64,000 nt of DNA, taken from Eriocheir sinensis. Lineage: Eukaryota > Arthropoda > Malacostraca > Decapoda > Varunidae. This document shows, one piece after another, positions 43,203-58,855 of the stretch. The number at the start of each line of letters is the position of its first letter. The stretch's first letter is position 1. The position numbers and the translations under genes are program-made. The DNA lies in assembly GCF_024679095.1 (NCBI RefSeq), contig NW_026111228.1:186001-250000 (forward strand), read 5' to 3'. Under the pieces are notes generated by a model, which was given only the letters and a program-made list of their open reading frames with translations, did not search any database and was not told the origin of the DNA.

Positions 43203-46200
43203 TTATATATATTTTTATTGATATTTGCGTTATTTATGTGTATTTTGTATATGTTTTCTCATAGAAATTTACATTATTTTATTGGTATTTTGTCTATTTA
43301 TTTTGATACGAATTACATGATTATTTGTGTATTTTTTACATTTTTTATACGTATTTACATTATTTAATGTTTATTTGGTTTATATATTTTTATACAAATC
43401 TACGTTATTATATGTGTATTTTTATAGGTATTTTGATGCAAATTTACATTATTTTATGTATTTTGTATATATATTTCAATTCAAATTTAGCTTATTTTAT
43501 GTGTATTTTGTATATCTATTTATTTTAATACAAAATCAAATATTTTATGTTTTTCGTATATATATTTTTATAAAAAAAATGCGTTATTTTATGGGTATTT
43601 TGCATCTTAATTTTCATACAAATTTACATTATTTTATTAATATTTTCTGTATTTATTTTGATACGATTTTACATTATTTTATTTGTGTTTTGTATATATT
43701 TTTTTATACATATTTACATTATTTAATGTTTTTTTGTATATATATTTGATACAAATTTACGTTATTTTAAGTCTATATGTTTATATATTTTCATTCAAAT
43801 TTACATTATTTTATGTGTATTTTGTATATGTATTTCAATACAAATTTACCTATTTTTATATATTTTTTGTATATTTATTTTCATACAAGTTTAAATTATT
43901 TTTGTGTATTTTTGTATATAGTTTTATACAAATTTAGGTTATTTTATGTATTTTGTATATCTATTTTCATACAAATACACATTCTTTTCATGATATTTTG
44001 TTTATTTATTTTGACACGAATTAACATTATTTAATGTGTATTTTGTATATATATTTTTTACGTATTTACATTATTTCAAATGTATTTTGTATATATATTT
44101 CTATAGAAATCTGCGTTATTTTATGTGTATTTGTATATATATTTTGAAACAAATTTACATTGTTTTATGTGTATTTTGCATATTTTTTAATACAAATTTA
44201 CCTTATTGTATGTGCATTTTGTATATTAATTTTAATACAAATATGATTAATCTATGTGTATTTTTTTATATGTATTTTTATAAATATATGCTTTATTTGA
44301 TGGGTATTTTGCATCTTTATTTTCATACAAATTTACATTATTTTATTGATATTCTGTGTATTTATTTTGATAATATTTTACATTATTCTATGTGTATTTT
44401 GTATTTATATTTTATAAAATGTATTTGTTTTCACTTCATACAAATCTACATTATTTTATGTGTTTTTTGTACATGTATTTAAATACAAATTTAACTAGTT
44501 ATATGTGTATTTTGTATATCTATTTTGTATGTATATTTTCATAGAAATTTACTTTATTTTATGAGTATTCGTATATATATATTGATACAAATTTACATAT
44601 TTAATGTATTTTGCATTATTTTCATACAAATTTACATTATTTTATGATATTGTATATTTATTTTGATACAAATTTACATTATTTAATGTGTATTTTGTAT
44701 ATATATTTTATACATATTTACATTATTTAATGTTCATTTTGTATATATTTTATCCAAATTTACATTATTTTATGTGTATTTGTTTATATATTTTCATTCA
44801 TATTTACATTATTTATGTGTTTTTGTATATATATTTTTCAAATTTAAATTATTTTATGTGTATTTTGTATATATATTTTCATAAAAAAATTACGTTATTT
44901 TATTGTGTGTATATATATTTTGATACAAATTTTATACAAATTCATGTTATTTAATGTGTATTTGTATATATATTTTCATACAAATTTATATTATTTTATG
45001 TGTATTTTTATATATTTCATTACAAATTTACCTTATTTTATGTTTATTTTGTATATTTATTTCATTCAATTTTAAATTATTTTATGTGTATATTTATTTG
45101 TATTTAGGTTATTTTGTATATATATTTTCATCCAAAATTACATTATTATATTGGTATTTTCTTAATTTAATTCGATACAATTTAGATTATTTCATAGGTA
45201 TTTTGTATACATATTTTATACTCATTTACATTATCTAATGTGTGTTTTGTATATATATATTTATGCAAATTTATTTTATGTTCATTTTGTACATATATTT
45301 TATAGAAATTTGCGTTATTTTATGTATATAGTTTTATATAAATTTACGTTATTTTATGTGTATTTTGTATATTTATATTTATACAAATACACATTCTTTT
45401 ATTATATTGTTTATTTATATTTATACGAATTTACATTATTTTATGTGTATTTTGTATACATTTTTTATACGTATTTACTTAATTTTATGTATTTTGTATA
45501 TGTATTTTTATAGAAATCTACGTTATTTTATGTGTATTCATATATATTTTGAAACAAATTTACATTATTTTATATGTATTTTGCATATCTATTTCAATAC
45601 AAATTTACCTTATTGTATGTGCATTTTGTATATTTATTTTAATACAAATTCAAATATTTTATGTGTATTTTGGTATCAATAATTTTATAAAAATGCGTTA
45701 TTTTATAGGTATTTTGCATCTTTATTTTCATACAAATTTACATTATTTTATTAATATTCTGTGTATTTATTTTGATACAATTTTACATTATTCTATTTGT
45801 TTTGTATATATTTTTTATACATATTTACATTATTTAATGTATTTTGTATATATATTTCATACAAATTTACGTTATTATATGTATTTGTTTATATATTTTC
45901 TTTCAAATTTACATTATTTTATGTGTATTTTGTATATGTATTTCAATAGAAATTAACCTAATTTATGTGTATTTTGTATATTTCTTTTCATACAAATTTA
46001 AAATATTTTTGTGTATTTTGTATATAATTTTATACAAATTTAGGTTATTTATGTACGCATTTACATTATTTAATGTGTTTTGTATATATATTTTTATCCA
46101 AAGTTAATTTATTTTACGTTCATTTTTGGACATATATTTTTATAGAAATTAGCGTTATTTTATATGTATTTGTATATGTTTTCTCATACAAATTTACATT

Positions 46201-46918
46201 ATTTTATTGTTATTTTGTTTATTTAGTTTGATACGAATTACATGATTATATGTGTATTATGTACATATTTTTTATGCGTATTTACATAACTTAATGTGTA
46301 TTTTGTTTATATATTTTTTTAACAAATTTACGTTATTATATATATTTATATAAATATTTTGATACAAATCTACCTTATTTTATGGATTTTGTATATACAT
46401 TTCAATTCAAATTTAGCTTATTTTATCTGCATTTTGTATATCTATTTTCATACGAATTTAATTACTGTATTTTTGTATATAGTTTTATATAAATTTACGT
46501 TATTTTATGTGTATTTTGTATATTTATATTTATACAAATACACATTCTTTATTGGTATTTTGTTTATTTATTTTGATACGAATTTACATTATTTTATGTG
46601 TATTTTGTATACATTTTTTATACGTATTTGCTTCATTTTATGTGTATTTTGTATATATATTTTTATAGAAATCTACGTTATTTTATGTGTATTCGTATAT
46701 ATATTTTGAAACAAATTTACATTGTTTTATATGTATTTTGCATATCTATTTCAATACAAATTTACCTTATTGTATGTGTTTTTTGTATATTTATTTTAAT
46801 ACAAATTTAATTTTTTAATGTGTATTCTGGTATATATATTTTTATAAATAAAATAAATGCGTTATTTTATGGGTATTTTGCTTCTTTATTTTCATACAAA
46901 TTTACATATCGAATTAAA
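43203..46918 (-). repeat. Satellite block 26, B-polarity, starts at J7
   Basis: Direct copy of about 25,547-29,300 at an offset near 17.6 kb. Small losses of two to four bases, often GT from GTGT, are frequent. It keeps TTTACGTTCATTTTTGGAC near 46,116. Confidence 0.9.
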
Positions 46919-47020
46919 TTAAGAAAATACCAATAAAATAATGTAATTTTGGATGAAAATATATATACAAAATACACATAAAATAATCTAAATACAAATA
47001 CAAATATACACATAAAATAT
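46919..47020 (+). repeat. Satellite block 27, A-polarity (short inverted patch)
   Basis: A 102-bp reversed patch with CGAATTAAATTAAGAAAATA, similar to 2,859-2,965 and 51,356-51,460. Its flanks, about 46,391-46,910 and 47,029-47,545, are direct copies of each other (offset about 636 bp). Confidence 0.87.
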
Positions 47021-47790
47021 TGTATTTTGTATATACATTTCAATTCAAATTTAGCTTATTTTATCTGTATTTTGTATATCTATTTTCATACGAATTTAAT
47101 TACTTTTGTGTATTTTTGTATAGTTTTATACAAATCTACGTTATTTTATGTGTATTTTGTATATTTATATTTATACAAATTCACATTCTTTTATTGGTAT
47201 TTTGTTTATTTATTTTGATACGAATTTACATTATTTTATGTGTATTTTGTATACATTTTCTTATACGTATTTACTTCATTTATGTATTTTGTATATATAT
47301 TTTTATACAAATCTACGTTATTTTATGTGTATTCGTATATATATTTTGAAACAAATTTACATTGTTTTATATGTATTTTGTATATCTATTTCAATACAGA
47401 TTTACCTTATTGTATGTGTATTTTGTATATTTATTTTAATACAAATTAATTTTTTCATGTGTATTTTGGTATATATATTTTTATAAAAATTGCGTTATTT
47501 AATGGGTATTTTGCATCTTTATTTTCATACAAATTTACATTGTTTTATTAATATTCTGTGTATTTATTTTGATACAATATACATTATTTTATTTGTTTTT
47601 GTATATATTTTCTTTATACATATTTACATTATTTAATGTGTATTTTGTATATTTTAAAACAAATTTACGTCATTTTATGCGCATCTGTTAAAATATTTTG
47701 ATTCAAATTTACATTATTTTATGTATTTTGTATATATATTTCAATACAAATTTAGTTTATTTTATTTATATTTTGTATATCTATTTTCAT
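47021..47790 (-). repeat. Satellite block 28, B-polarity
   Basis: Begins with a repeat of the preceding B-polarity segment, then runs to a switch at CTATTTTCAT|TCGTATCAAA near 47,790 that is not one of the recurrent borders. Confidence 0.88.
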
Positions 47791-50700
47791 TCGTATCAAA
47801 ATAAATAAACAAAATAGCAATAAAATAATGTAAATTTGTATGAGAAAACATATATAAATACACATAAAATAACGCAAATTTCTAAAAAAATATATGTACA
47901 AAAATGCACATAAAATAAAGTAAATTTGCATATAAATATATATACAAAACACACATTAAATTAAGTAAATGCGTGCATAAAATAACCTAAATTTGTATAA
48001 AACTATATAGAAAAATACACAAAAATATTTAAAATTTGTATGAAAAGAAATATACAAAATACACATAAAATTAGGTAAATTTGTATTGAAATACATATAC
48101 AAAATACACATAGAATAATGTAAATTTGAATGAAAATATATGAAGAAATACACTTAAAATAACGTAAATTTGTATAAAATATATATGCAAGATACACATT
48201 AAATAATGTAAATGTGTATAAAAAAATATATACAAAAAAGAAAGAGAATAATGTAATATCCTATCAATATAAATACACAGAATATCAATAAAATAATGTA
48301 AATTTGTATGAAAAGAGAGATGCAAAATTCCCAAAAATAGCGCATTTTTTTTAAATATATATACCAAAATACACAAAATATTTAAATTTGTATTGAAATA
48401 AATATACAAAATGCATATACAGTAAGGTAAATATGTAGTGAAAGAGATATTAAAAAATACATATAAAACAAAGTAAATTTGTTTCAAAATATATATACGA
48501 ATACACATAAAATAACGTAGATTTCTATAGAAATATATATACAAAATACACATGAAATTATGTAAATACGTATAAAAATATATCTACAAAATACATATCT
48601 AGGTAAATTCGTGTCAAAATAAATAAACAAAATATCATGAAAAGAATGTGTATTTGTATGAAAATAAATAATAGATAATAAATTTGTATGAAATATATAT
48701 GCAAGATACACATTAAATAATGTAAATATGTATTAAAAAAATATATACAAAAAGCAAATAAAATAAATAATTAAAATATCAATAAAAGAATGTGTATTTG
48801 TATGAAAATACATATACAAAATACACATAAAATAACGTAAATTTGTATAAAACTATATATAAAAATACACAAAAATAAGTTAAATTTGTATGAAAATAAA
48901 TATACAAAATACACATAAAATTAGGTAAATTTGTAAAGAAATACATAAACAAAATACACATAAAATAATGTAAATTTGAATGAAAATATATCAACAAATA
49001 CACTTAAATTAACATAAATTTGTATAAAATATATATAAAAAATACTTATTAAATAATGTAAATATGTATAAAAAATATATATACAAAACACAAATAGAAT
49101 AATGTAAAATCGTATTAAAAAAAATACACAGAATGTAAATAAAATAATGTAAATTTGTATGAAAATAAAAATGCAAAATACCCATAAAATAACGCATTTT
49201 TTATAAATATACAAAATACACATGAAAGGATGTAAATACGTATAAAAATATATATACAAAATACATATTAAATAATGTAAACAAAATGTCAATAAAAGAA
49301 TGTGTATTTGTATGAAAATAAATATACAAAATGCACATAAGATAACATAAATTTGTATAAAACTATTTACAAAAATACACAAAAATAATTTAAATTTGTA
49401 TGAAAATAAATATACAAAATACACATAAAACTATGTAAATTTGTATTGAAATACATATACAAAATACACATAAAATACTATAAATTTGAATAAAAATACA
49501 TAAACAAATACACTTAAAATAACGTAAATTTGTATAAAAAAATATATAAAAAACACAAATAGAATAATGTAAAATCGTATCAAAATAAATACACAGAATA
49601 TTAATAAAATAATGTAAATTTGTATGAAAATAAAGAAGCAAAATACCCATAAAATGACGCATTTTATTTTAAATATATATACAAAAATACACATAAAAAA
49701 AATTATTTGTATTAAAATAAATATACAAAATACACATACAATAAGGTAAATCTGTATTGAAATAAATATGCAAAATACATATAAAACAATGTAAATATAT
49801 ATACGAATACACATAAAATAACGTAGATTTGTATAAAAATATATATACAAAATACACGTAAAATGAAGTAAATACGTATAAAAAAAATGTATACAAAAAA
49901 CACATAAAATAATGGAAATTCGTATCAAAATAAATAAAAAAATACCAATAAAAGAATGTGTATTTGTATAAATATAAATATACAAAATACTCATAAAATA
50001 ACGTAAATTTGTATAAAACTATATACAAAAATACACAGAAGTAATTAAATTCGTATGAAAATAGATATACAAAATACAGATAAAATAAGCTAAATTTGAA
50101 TTGAAATGTATATACAAAATACATAAAATAATGTAAATTTGTATCAAAATATTTATAAAAATACATATAATAACGCAAATTTGTTTAAAAATATATACAC
50201 AAAATACACATTAAGTAATGTAAAGACGTATAAAAAATATGTACAAAATACACATATAATCATGTAATTCGTATCAAACTAAATAAACAAAATAACAATA
50301 AAATAAAGTAAATTTGTATGAGAAAACATATACAAATAGATATAAAATAACGCTAATTTCTATAAAAATATATGTCCAAAAATGAACGTATAATAAATTA
50401 ACTTTGAATAAAAATATATATACAAAACACACATTAAATAATGTAAATGCGTTCATAAAGTAACCTAAATTTGTATAAAACTATATACAAAAATACACAA
50501 AAATAATTTAAATTTGTATGAAAAGAAATATACAAAATACACATGAATTTAGGTTAATTTCTATTGAAATACATATACAAAATACACATAAAATAATGTA
50601 AATTTGAAAGAAAATATATAAACAAATACACATATAATAACGTAAATTTGTATGAAATATATATACAAAATACACATTAAATAATGTAAATATATATAAA

Positions 50701-53404
50701 AAAATATATACAAAACACAAATAGAATAATGTAAAATCGTATCAAAATATATACACAGAATATTAATAAAATAATGTAAATTTGTATGAAAATTAAGATG
50801 CAAAATACCTATAAAATAACGCATTTTTTATAAAATCATAGATACCAAAATACACATAAAATATTTGAATTTGTATCAAAATAAATATACAAAATGCACA
50901 TGCAATAAGGTAAATTTGTATTGGAATAGATATGCAAAATACATATAAAATAATGTAAATTTGTTTCAAAATATATATGCGAATACACATAAAATAACGT
51001 AGATTTCTATAAAAATACATATACAAAATACACATAAAATTAAGTAAATACGTCTAAAAAAATGTATTCAAAATCCACATAAAATAATGTAAATTCGTAT
51101 AAATATAAATAAACAATATAGCAATAAAAGAATTTTTATTTGTATATATATAAATATACAAAATGCACATAAAATAACGTAAATTTATATAAAACTATAT
51201 ACATAAAATAACGCAAATTTCTATAAATATATATGTACAAAAATGAACATAAAATAAATTTGCATAAAAATATTTATACAAAACACACATTAGATAATGT
51301 AAATGAGTATAAAAATATGTATACAAAATACCTATGAAATAATCTAAATTCGTATCGAATTAAATTAAGAAAATACCGATATAATAATGTAATTTTGGAT
51401 GAAAATATATATACAAAATACACATAAAATAACCTTAATACAAATACAAATATACACATAAAGTAATTTAAAACTGAATGAAATATATACAAAATAAACA
51501 TAAAATAATGTAAATTTGTATAAAAATATATAAACAAATACAAATAAAATTATGTAAATTTGGATAAAATATATATACAAATACACATTAAATAACATGA
51601 ATATGTATAAAATTTGTATCAAAATATATACGAATACAATCAATTAAATAACGTAATTTTTTTATGAAAATGTATATACAAAATACACATAAAATATTGT
51701 AAATTTGTATAAAAATATATAAACAAATACACATAAAATAATGTAAATTTGGATAAAAAATATATTCAAAATAAACCTTAAATAATGTAAATATGTATAA
51801 AAAATATATACAAAATACACATAGAATAATGTTAAATCGTATCAAAATAAATAAAGAGAATATCAATAAAATAATGTAAATTTGTATGAAAATAAAGCTG
51901 CAAAATATCCATATGATAACGCATATTTGCATAAAAATATATATACAAAAATACATATAAAATAATTAAATTTGTATTGAAATAGATATGCAAAATACAC
52001 ATCAATAATGTAAATTTGTATCAAAATATATATACGAACACTCATAAAATAGAGTAAATTTCTATGAAAATATACATTCAAAATAGATATACAAAATACA
52101 CATATAACTAGTTAAATTTGTATTTAAATACATGTACAAAAAACACATAAAATAATGTAGATTTGTATGAAATGAAAACAAATACATTTTATATAAAATA
52201 TATATACAAAATACACATAGAATAATGTAAAATCATACCAAATAAATACACAGAATATCAATAAAATAATGTAAATTTGTATGAAAATAAAGATGCAAAA
52301 TACCCATAAAATAAAGCATATTTTTATAAAAATACATACACAAAAATACACATAGATTAATCAAATTTGTATTAAAATTAATATACAAAATGCACATACA
52401 ATAATGTAAATTTGTATTGAAAAAATATGCAAAATACACATAAAACAATGTAAATTTGTTTCAAAATATATATACGAATACTCATAAAATAACGTAGATT
52501 TCTATAGAAATATATATACAAAATACACTTGAAATAATGTAAATACGTATAAAAATATATACAAAATACACATTAAATAATGTTAATTCGTGTCAAAATA
52601 AATAAAAAAAATATCATGAAAAGAATGTGTATTTGTATGAAAATACATATACAAAATACACATAAAATAACCTAAATTTGTATAAAACTATATACAAAAA
52701 TAAACAAAAATAATTTAAACTTGTATGAAAATAAATATACAAAAAACATAAAATTAGGTAAATTTGTATTGAAATACATATACAAAATACACATAAAATA
52801 ATGTAAATTTGAATGAAAATATATAAACATATAGACTTAAAATAACGTAAATTTGTATAAAATATATATACAAAAAACACATTAAATAATGTAAATATGT
52901 ATAAAAAAATATATACAAAACACAAATAAAATAATGTAAAATCGTATCAAAATAAATACAGAAAATATTAATAAAATAATGTAAATTTGTATGAAAATTA
53001 AGATGCAAAATACCCATAAAATAACGCATTTTTTATAAAAATATATATAAGAAAAAACATAAAATATTTGATTTTGTATTAAAATAAATAAATATACAAA
53101 CTACTCATAAAATAAGCTAAATTTGAATTGAAATATATACCCAAAATACATAAAATAATGTAAATTTGTATCAAAATACCTATACAAATACACATATAAT
53201 AACGTAAATTTGTATAAAAATATATAAACAAAATACACATTAAATAATGTAAATACGTATAAAAAAAATGTAAAAATACACAAATAATCATGTAATACGT
53301 ATCAAAATAAATAGACAAAATACCAATAAAATAATGTAAATTTCTATGAGAAAACATATACAAAATACACATAAATAACGCAAATATAAATAAAAATGTA
53401 TATA
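47791..53404 (+). repeat. Satellite block 29, A-polarity, ends at J7
   Basis: Inverted partner of 25,547-30,180 and direct copy of most of 1-4,567 plus 5,976-7,072. It contains an uninterrupted MITE target, CATATAGACTTAAAATAACG, with TTAA at 52,837-52,840. The mosaic string AAAAAGCAAATAAAATAAAT at 48,749 recurs at 54,421. Confidence 0.92.
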
Positions 53405-54211
53405 ATATAATATATTTTTATACATATTTAAAATATTTAATGTATATTTTGTATATATATATTTTATCCAAATTTACGTGATTTTATATGTATTTGTTTA
53501 TATATTTTCATACAAATTTACATTATTTTATGTGAGTTTTGTATATGTATTTCAATACAAATTTGCCTAACTTTATGTGTATTTTGCATATCTATTTCCA
53601 AACAAATTTAAATTATTTTTGTGTATTTTTGTATATATTTTTATACAAATTTTAGTTATTTTATTTGTTTTTTGTATATATATTTTCCTACAAATATACA
53701 TTCTTTTATTGGAATTTTGAGTATTTAATTTTTTACGAATTTACATTATTTTATGTGTATTTTGTATACATATTTTTCTACGTATTTAAACTATTTTATG
53801 TGTATTTTATATATACATTTTCATAAAAATTTACGTTATTTTATTGTGTGTATTTGTATATATTTTGAAACATTTTATACAAATTCATGTTATTTTATGT
53901 GTATTTGTATATATATTTTCATACAAATTTATATTATTTTATGTGTATTCTTATATATATTTTATTACAAATTTACCTTATTTTATGTTTATTTTGTATA
54001 TTTATTTCATTCAATTTAAAATTATTTAATATGTATATTTGTATTTCTATTTAGGTTATTTTATGTGTGTTTTCTATATATATTTTCATCCAAAATTACA
54101 TTATTTTATTGTTATTTTCCTAATTTAACTCGATACGAATTTAGATTATTTCATAGGTATTTTGTATACATATTTTTATACTCATTTACATTATCTAATG
54201 TGTTTTTGTAA
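53405..54211 (-). repeat. Satellite block 30, B-polarity, starts at J7
   Basis: Direct copy of about 7,073-7,870. It ends near 54,211 at an imperfect foldback in which TGTTTTTGTA meets TACAAAAAACA. Confidence 0.88.
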
Positions 54212-54747
54212 TGTATAAAAAAAATGTATACAAAAAACAAATAGAATAATGTAAAATCGTATCAAAATAAATACACCGAATATTAATAAAATAAATAAAC
54301 AAAATATCATGAAAAGAATGTGTATTTGTATAAAAATAGATAATAGATAATAAATTTGTATGAAATATATATGCAAGATACACATTAAATAATGTAAATA
54401 TGTATAAAAAAAATATATACAAAAAGCAAATAAAATAAATAATTAAAATATCAATAAAAGAATGTGTATTTGTATGAAAATACATATACAAAATACACAT
54501 AAAATAACGTAAATTTGTATAAAACTATATATAAAAATACACAAAAATAAGTTAAATTTGTATGAAAATAAATATACAAAATACACATAAAATTAGGTAA
54601 ATTTGTAAAGAAATACATAAACAAAATACACATAAAATAATGTAAATTTGAATGAAAATATATAAACAAATACACTTAAATTAACATAAATTTGTATAAA
54701 ATATATATAAAAAATACTCATTAAATAATGTAAATATGTATAAAAAA
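54212..54747 (+). repeat. Satellite block 31, A-polarity
   Basis: Positions about 54,340-54,747 repeat 48,660-49,075 directly (offset 5,672 at the mosaic string). The first part resembles 15,478-15,540 joined to 15,345-15,420. It ends where TAAAAAATT meets TCTTTTACTGG. Confidence 0.86.
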
Positions 54748-56870
54748 TTTCTTTTACTGGTATTTAGTTTATTTATTTTGATACGATTTTTATGTGTATT
54801 TTGTATTCATTTTTTTATACGTATTTACTTCATTTTATGTGTATTTTGTATATATTTTTATAGAAATCATCGTTATTTTATGTGTATTCGTATATATATT
54901 TTGAAACAAATTTACTTTGTTTTATATGTATTTTGCATATCTATTTCAATACAAATTTACCTTACAGTATGTGCATTTTTTATATTTATTTTAATACAAA
55001 TTTTGGTATATATATTTTTATAAAAAATGCGTTATTTTATGGCTATTTTGGATCTTTATTTTCATACAAATTTACATTATTTAATTAATATTCTGTGTAT
55101 TTATTTTGATACGATTTTACATTATTCTATTTGTTTTGTATATATTTTTTTATACATATTTACATTATTTAATTAGTATTTTGTATATATATTTGATACA
55201 AATTTACGTTATTATATGCGTATATGTTTATATATTTTCATTCAAATTTCCATTATTTTATGTGTATTTTGTATATGTATTTCAATACAAATTTACCTAA
55301 TTTTATGTGTATTTTGTATATTTATTTTCATACAAATTTAAATTATTTTTGTGTATTTTTGTATATAGTTTTATACAAACTTAGGTTATTTTATGAGTAT
55401 TTTGGATATCTATTTTCATACAAATACACTTTCTTTTATTGATATTTTGTTTATTTATTTTGACGAGAATTTAAATTATTTAATGTGTATTTTGTATATA
55501 TTTATTTTTATACGTATTTACATCATTTCATGTGTATTTTGTATATATATTTCTATAGAAATCTACGTTATTTTATGTGTATTCGTATATAGATTTTTAA
55601 ACAAATTTACGCTTTAATGTGCATTTTGCATATTTTTTCAATACAAATTTACCTTATTGTACGTGCATTTTGTATATTAATTTTAATACAAATTTAATTA
55701 TTCTATGTGTATTTTTGTATATGTATTTTAAAAAAAAATATGCTTTATTTTATGGGTATTTTTCATCTTTATTTTCATACAATTACATTATTTTATTGAT
55801 TTTCTGTGTATTTATTTTGATACGATTTTACATTATTCTATATGTATTTTGTATATGTTTTTCATTTAATTTAGTTTATTTTATGTGTATTTTGTATATC
55901 TATTTATTTTAATACAAAATCAAATATTTTATGTTTTTTAGTATATATATTTTTTTAAAAATGCGTTATTTTATGGGTATTTTGCATCTTAATTTTCATA
56001 CAAATTTACATTATTTTATTAATATTTTCTGTATTTATTTTGATACGATTTTACATTATTTTATTTGTGTTTTGCATATATTTTTTTTATACATATTTAC
56101 ATTATTTAATGTGTTTTATGTATATATATTTGATACAAATTTACGTTATTTTAAGCCAATATGTTTATATATTTTCATTCAAATTTACATTATTTTATGT
56201 GTATTTTATATATGTATTTCAATACAAATTTACCTAATTTTATATGTTTTTTTGAATATTGATTTTCATACAAGTTTAAATTATTTTTGTGTATTTTTGT
56301 TTATAGTTTTATACAAATTTAGGTTATTTTATGTGTATTTTGTATATCTATTTTCATACAAATACACGTTCTTTTCATGATATTTTGTTTATTTATTTTG
56401 ACACGAATTAACATTATTTAATGTGTATTTTGTATATATATTTTTATACGTATTTACATTATTTCAAGTGTATTTTGTATATATATTTCTGTAGAAATCT
56501 GCGTTATTTTATGTGTATTCGTATAAATATTTTCAAACAAATTTACATTGTTTTATGTGTATTTTGCATATTTTTTCAATACAAATTTACCTTATTGTAT
56601 GTGCATTTTGTATATTAGTTTTAATTCAAATTTGATTAATCTATGTGTATTTTTGTATATGTATTTTTTATAAAAATATGCTTTATTTTATGGGTATTTT
56701 GCATCTTTATTTTCATACAAATTTACATTATTTTATTGATATTCTGTGTATTTATTTTAATAGGATTTCACATTATTCTATGTGTATTTTGTATATATAT
56801 TTTATATAAAATATATTTGTTATCATTTCATACAAATCTACATTATTTTATGTATTTTTTGTACATGTAT
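54748..56870 (-). repeat. Satellite block 32, B-polarity, ends at J6
   Basis: Inverted partner of 16,904-19,770 without the MITE and without the compound microsatellite. TTAA at 56,151-56,154, in the context TTACGTTATTTTAAGCC, is the unoccupied equivalent of the MITE target. Confidence 0.92.
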
Positions 56871-57910
56871 ACACATAAAATATTTAAATATATATTGAAA
56901 TAAATATACAAAATGCACATACAATAAGGTAAACTTCTATTGAAAGAGATATGCAAAAATACATATAAAACAATGTAAATTTGTTTCAAAATATATATAC
57001 GAATACACATAAAATAACGTAGATTTCTATAAAAATATATATACAAAATACACATAAAATTAAGTAAATACGTATAAAAAAATGTAAACAAAATACACAT
57101 AAAATAATGTAAACTCGAAACCAAATAAATAAACAAAATACCAATAAAAGAGTGTGTATTTGTATAAATATAAATGTACAAAATACACATACAAAATAAA
57201 CATAAAATAAGGTAAATTTGTAATGAAATATATGTACAAAATACACATAAAATAATGTAAATTTATATGAAAATATATATACAAATACACATAAAATACC
57301 ATGAATTTGTATAAAATTATATATTCAAAATAAATATTAAATCATGTAAATGCGTATAAAAATATATATACAAAGTACATATGAAATAATGTAAACTCGT
57401 ATCAATATAAATCAACAAAATACCAATAAAATAATATATATTTGAATGAAAATAGATTTACAAAATACACATAACATAACTAAAATTTGTATTGAAATAT
57501 ATACATAAATACATAAAAATAATTTGAGTTTGTATGAAAATAGATATTCAAAATACATATAAAACTATGGAAAATTCCTTTTGAAATATAATACCCATAA
57601 AACATTGTAAATTTTTGTCAAAATATATAAACAAATACACATAAAATAACTTAAAATAAAGTAAATATGTATCAAATATATATACAAAAAACACATTAAA
57701 TAATGTAAATATGTATAAAAAAATATATACAAAACATAAATAAAATAATGTAAAATCGTACCAAAATATATACAGAAAATATTAATAAAATAATGTAAAT
57801 TTGTATGAAAATTAAGATGCAAAATACCCATAAAATAACACATTTTCTATAAAAATATATATATATGAAAAAACATAAAATATTTCATTTTGTATTAAAA
57901 TAAATAGATA
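56871..57910 (+). repeat. Satellite block 33, A-polarity, J6 to J5
   Basis: Inverted partner of 15,858-16,903. Position sums at its two borders are 73,775 and 73,769, so the two copies differ in length by only a few bases. Confidence 0.92.
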
Positions 57911-58855
57911 TACATTCTTTTATTGGTATTTTGTTTATTTATTTTGTTTCGAATTTACATTATTTTATGTGTATTTTGTTTACATTTTTTTTATACGTAT
58001 TTACTTAATTTTATGTGTATTTTGTATATACATTTTTATAGAAATCTACGTTATTTTATGTGTATTCGTATATATATTTTGAAACAAATTTACATTATTT
58101 TATATGTATTTTTGCATATCTCTTTCAATAGAAGTTTACCTTATTGTATGTGCATTTTGTATATTTTTTTCAATACAAATTGAAATATTTTATGTGTATT
58201 TTGGTATATATTTTTTTAAGAAATGCGCTATTTGATGGGAATTTTGCATCTTTATTTTCATACAAATTTACATTATTTTATTAATATACGGTGTATTTAT
58301 TTTGATACGATTCTACATTATTCTATTTGTTTTTTGTATATATTTTTTTTATACATATTTACATTATTTAAATGTATCTTGCATATATATTACATACAAA
58401 TTTATTATCTATTATTTATTTTCATACAAATACACATTCTTTTCATGATATTGTGTTTATTTATTTTGTCACGAATTTACATTACTTAATATGTATTTTA
58501 TATATATATTTTTATACGTATTTACATAATTTCATGTGTATTTTGTATATATATTTCTATAGAAATCTACGTTTTTTATGTGTATTCGTATATATATTTT
58601 GAAACAAATTCACACTGTTTTATTTGTATTTTGCGTTTTTTTTCAATACAAATTTACCTTATTGTATGTGTTCATTTTGTATATTAATTTTAATACAAAT
58701 TTAATTATTCTATGTGTATTTTTGTATATGTATTTAAGAAAAAAAAATGCTTTATCTTATGGGTATTTTTCATCATTATTTTCATACAAATTTAAATTAT
58801 TTTATTGATATTCTGTGTACTTATTTTGATACGATTTTACATTATTCTATGTATA
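57911..58855 (-). repeat. Satellite block 34, B-polarity, J5 to J1
   Basis: Inverted partner of 14,957-15,857 and direct copy of 19,857-20,845. It lacks the TA tract present at 20,458. Confidence 0.92.
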
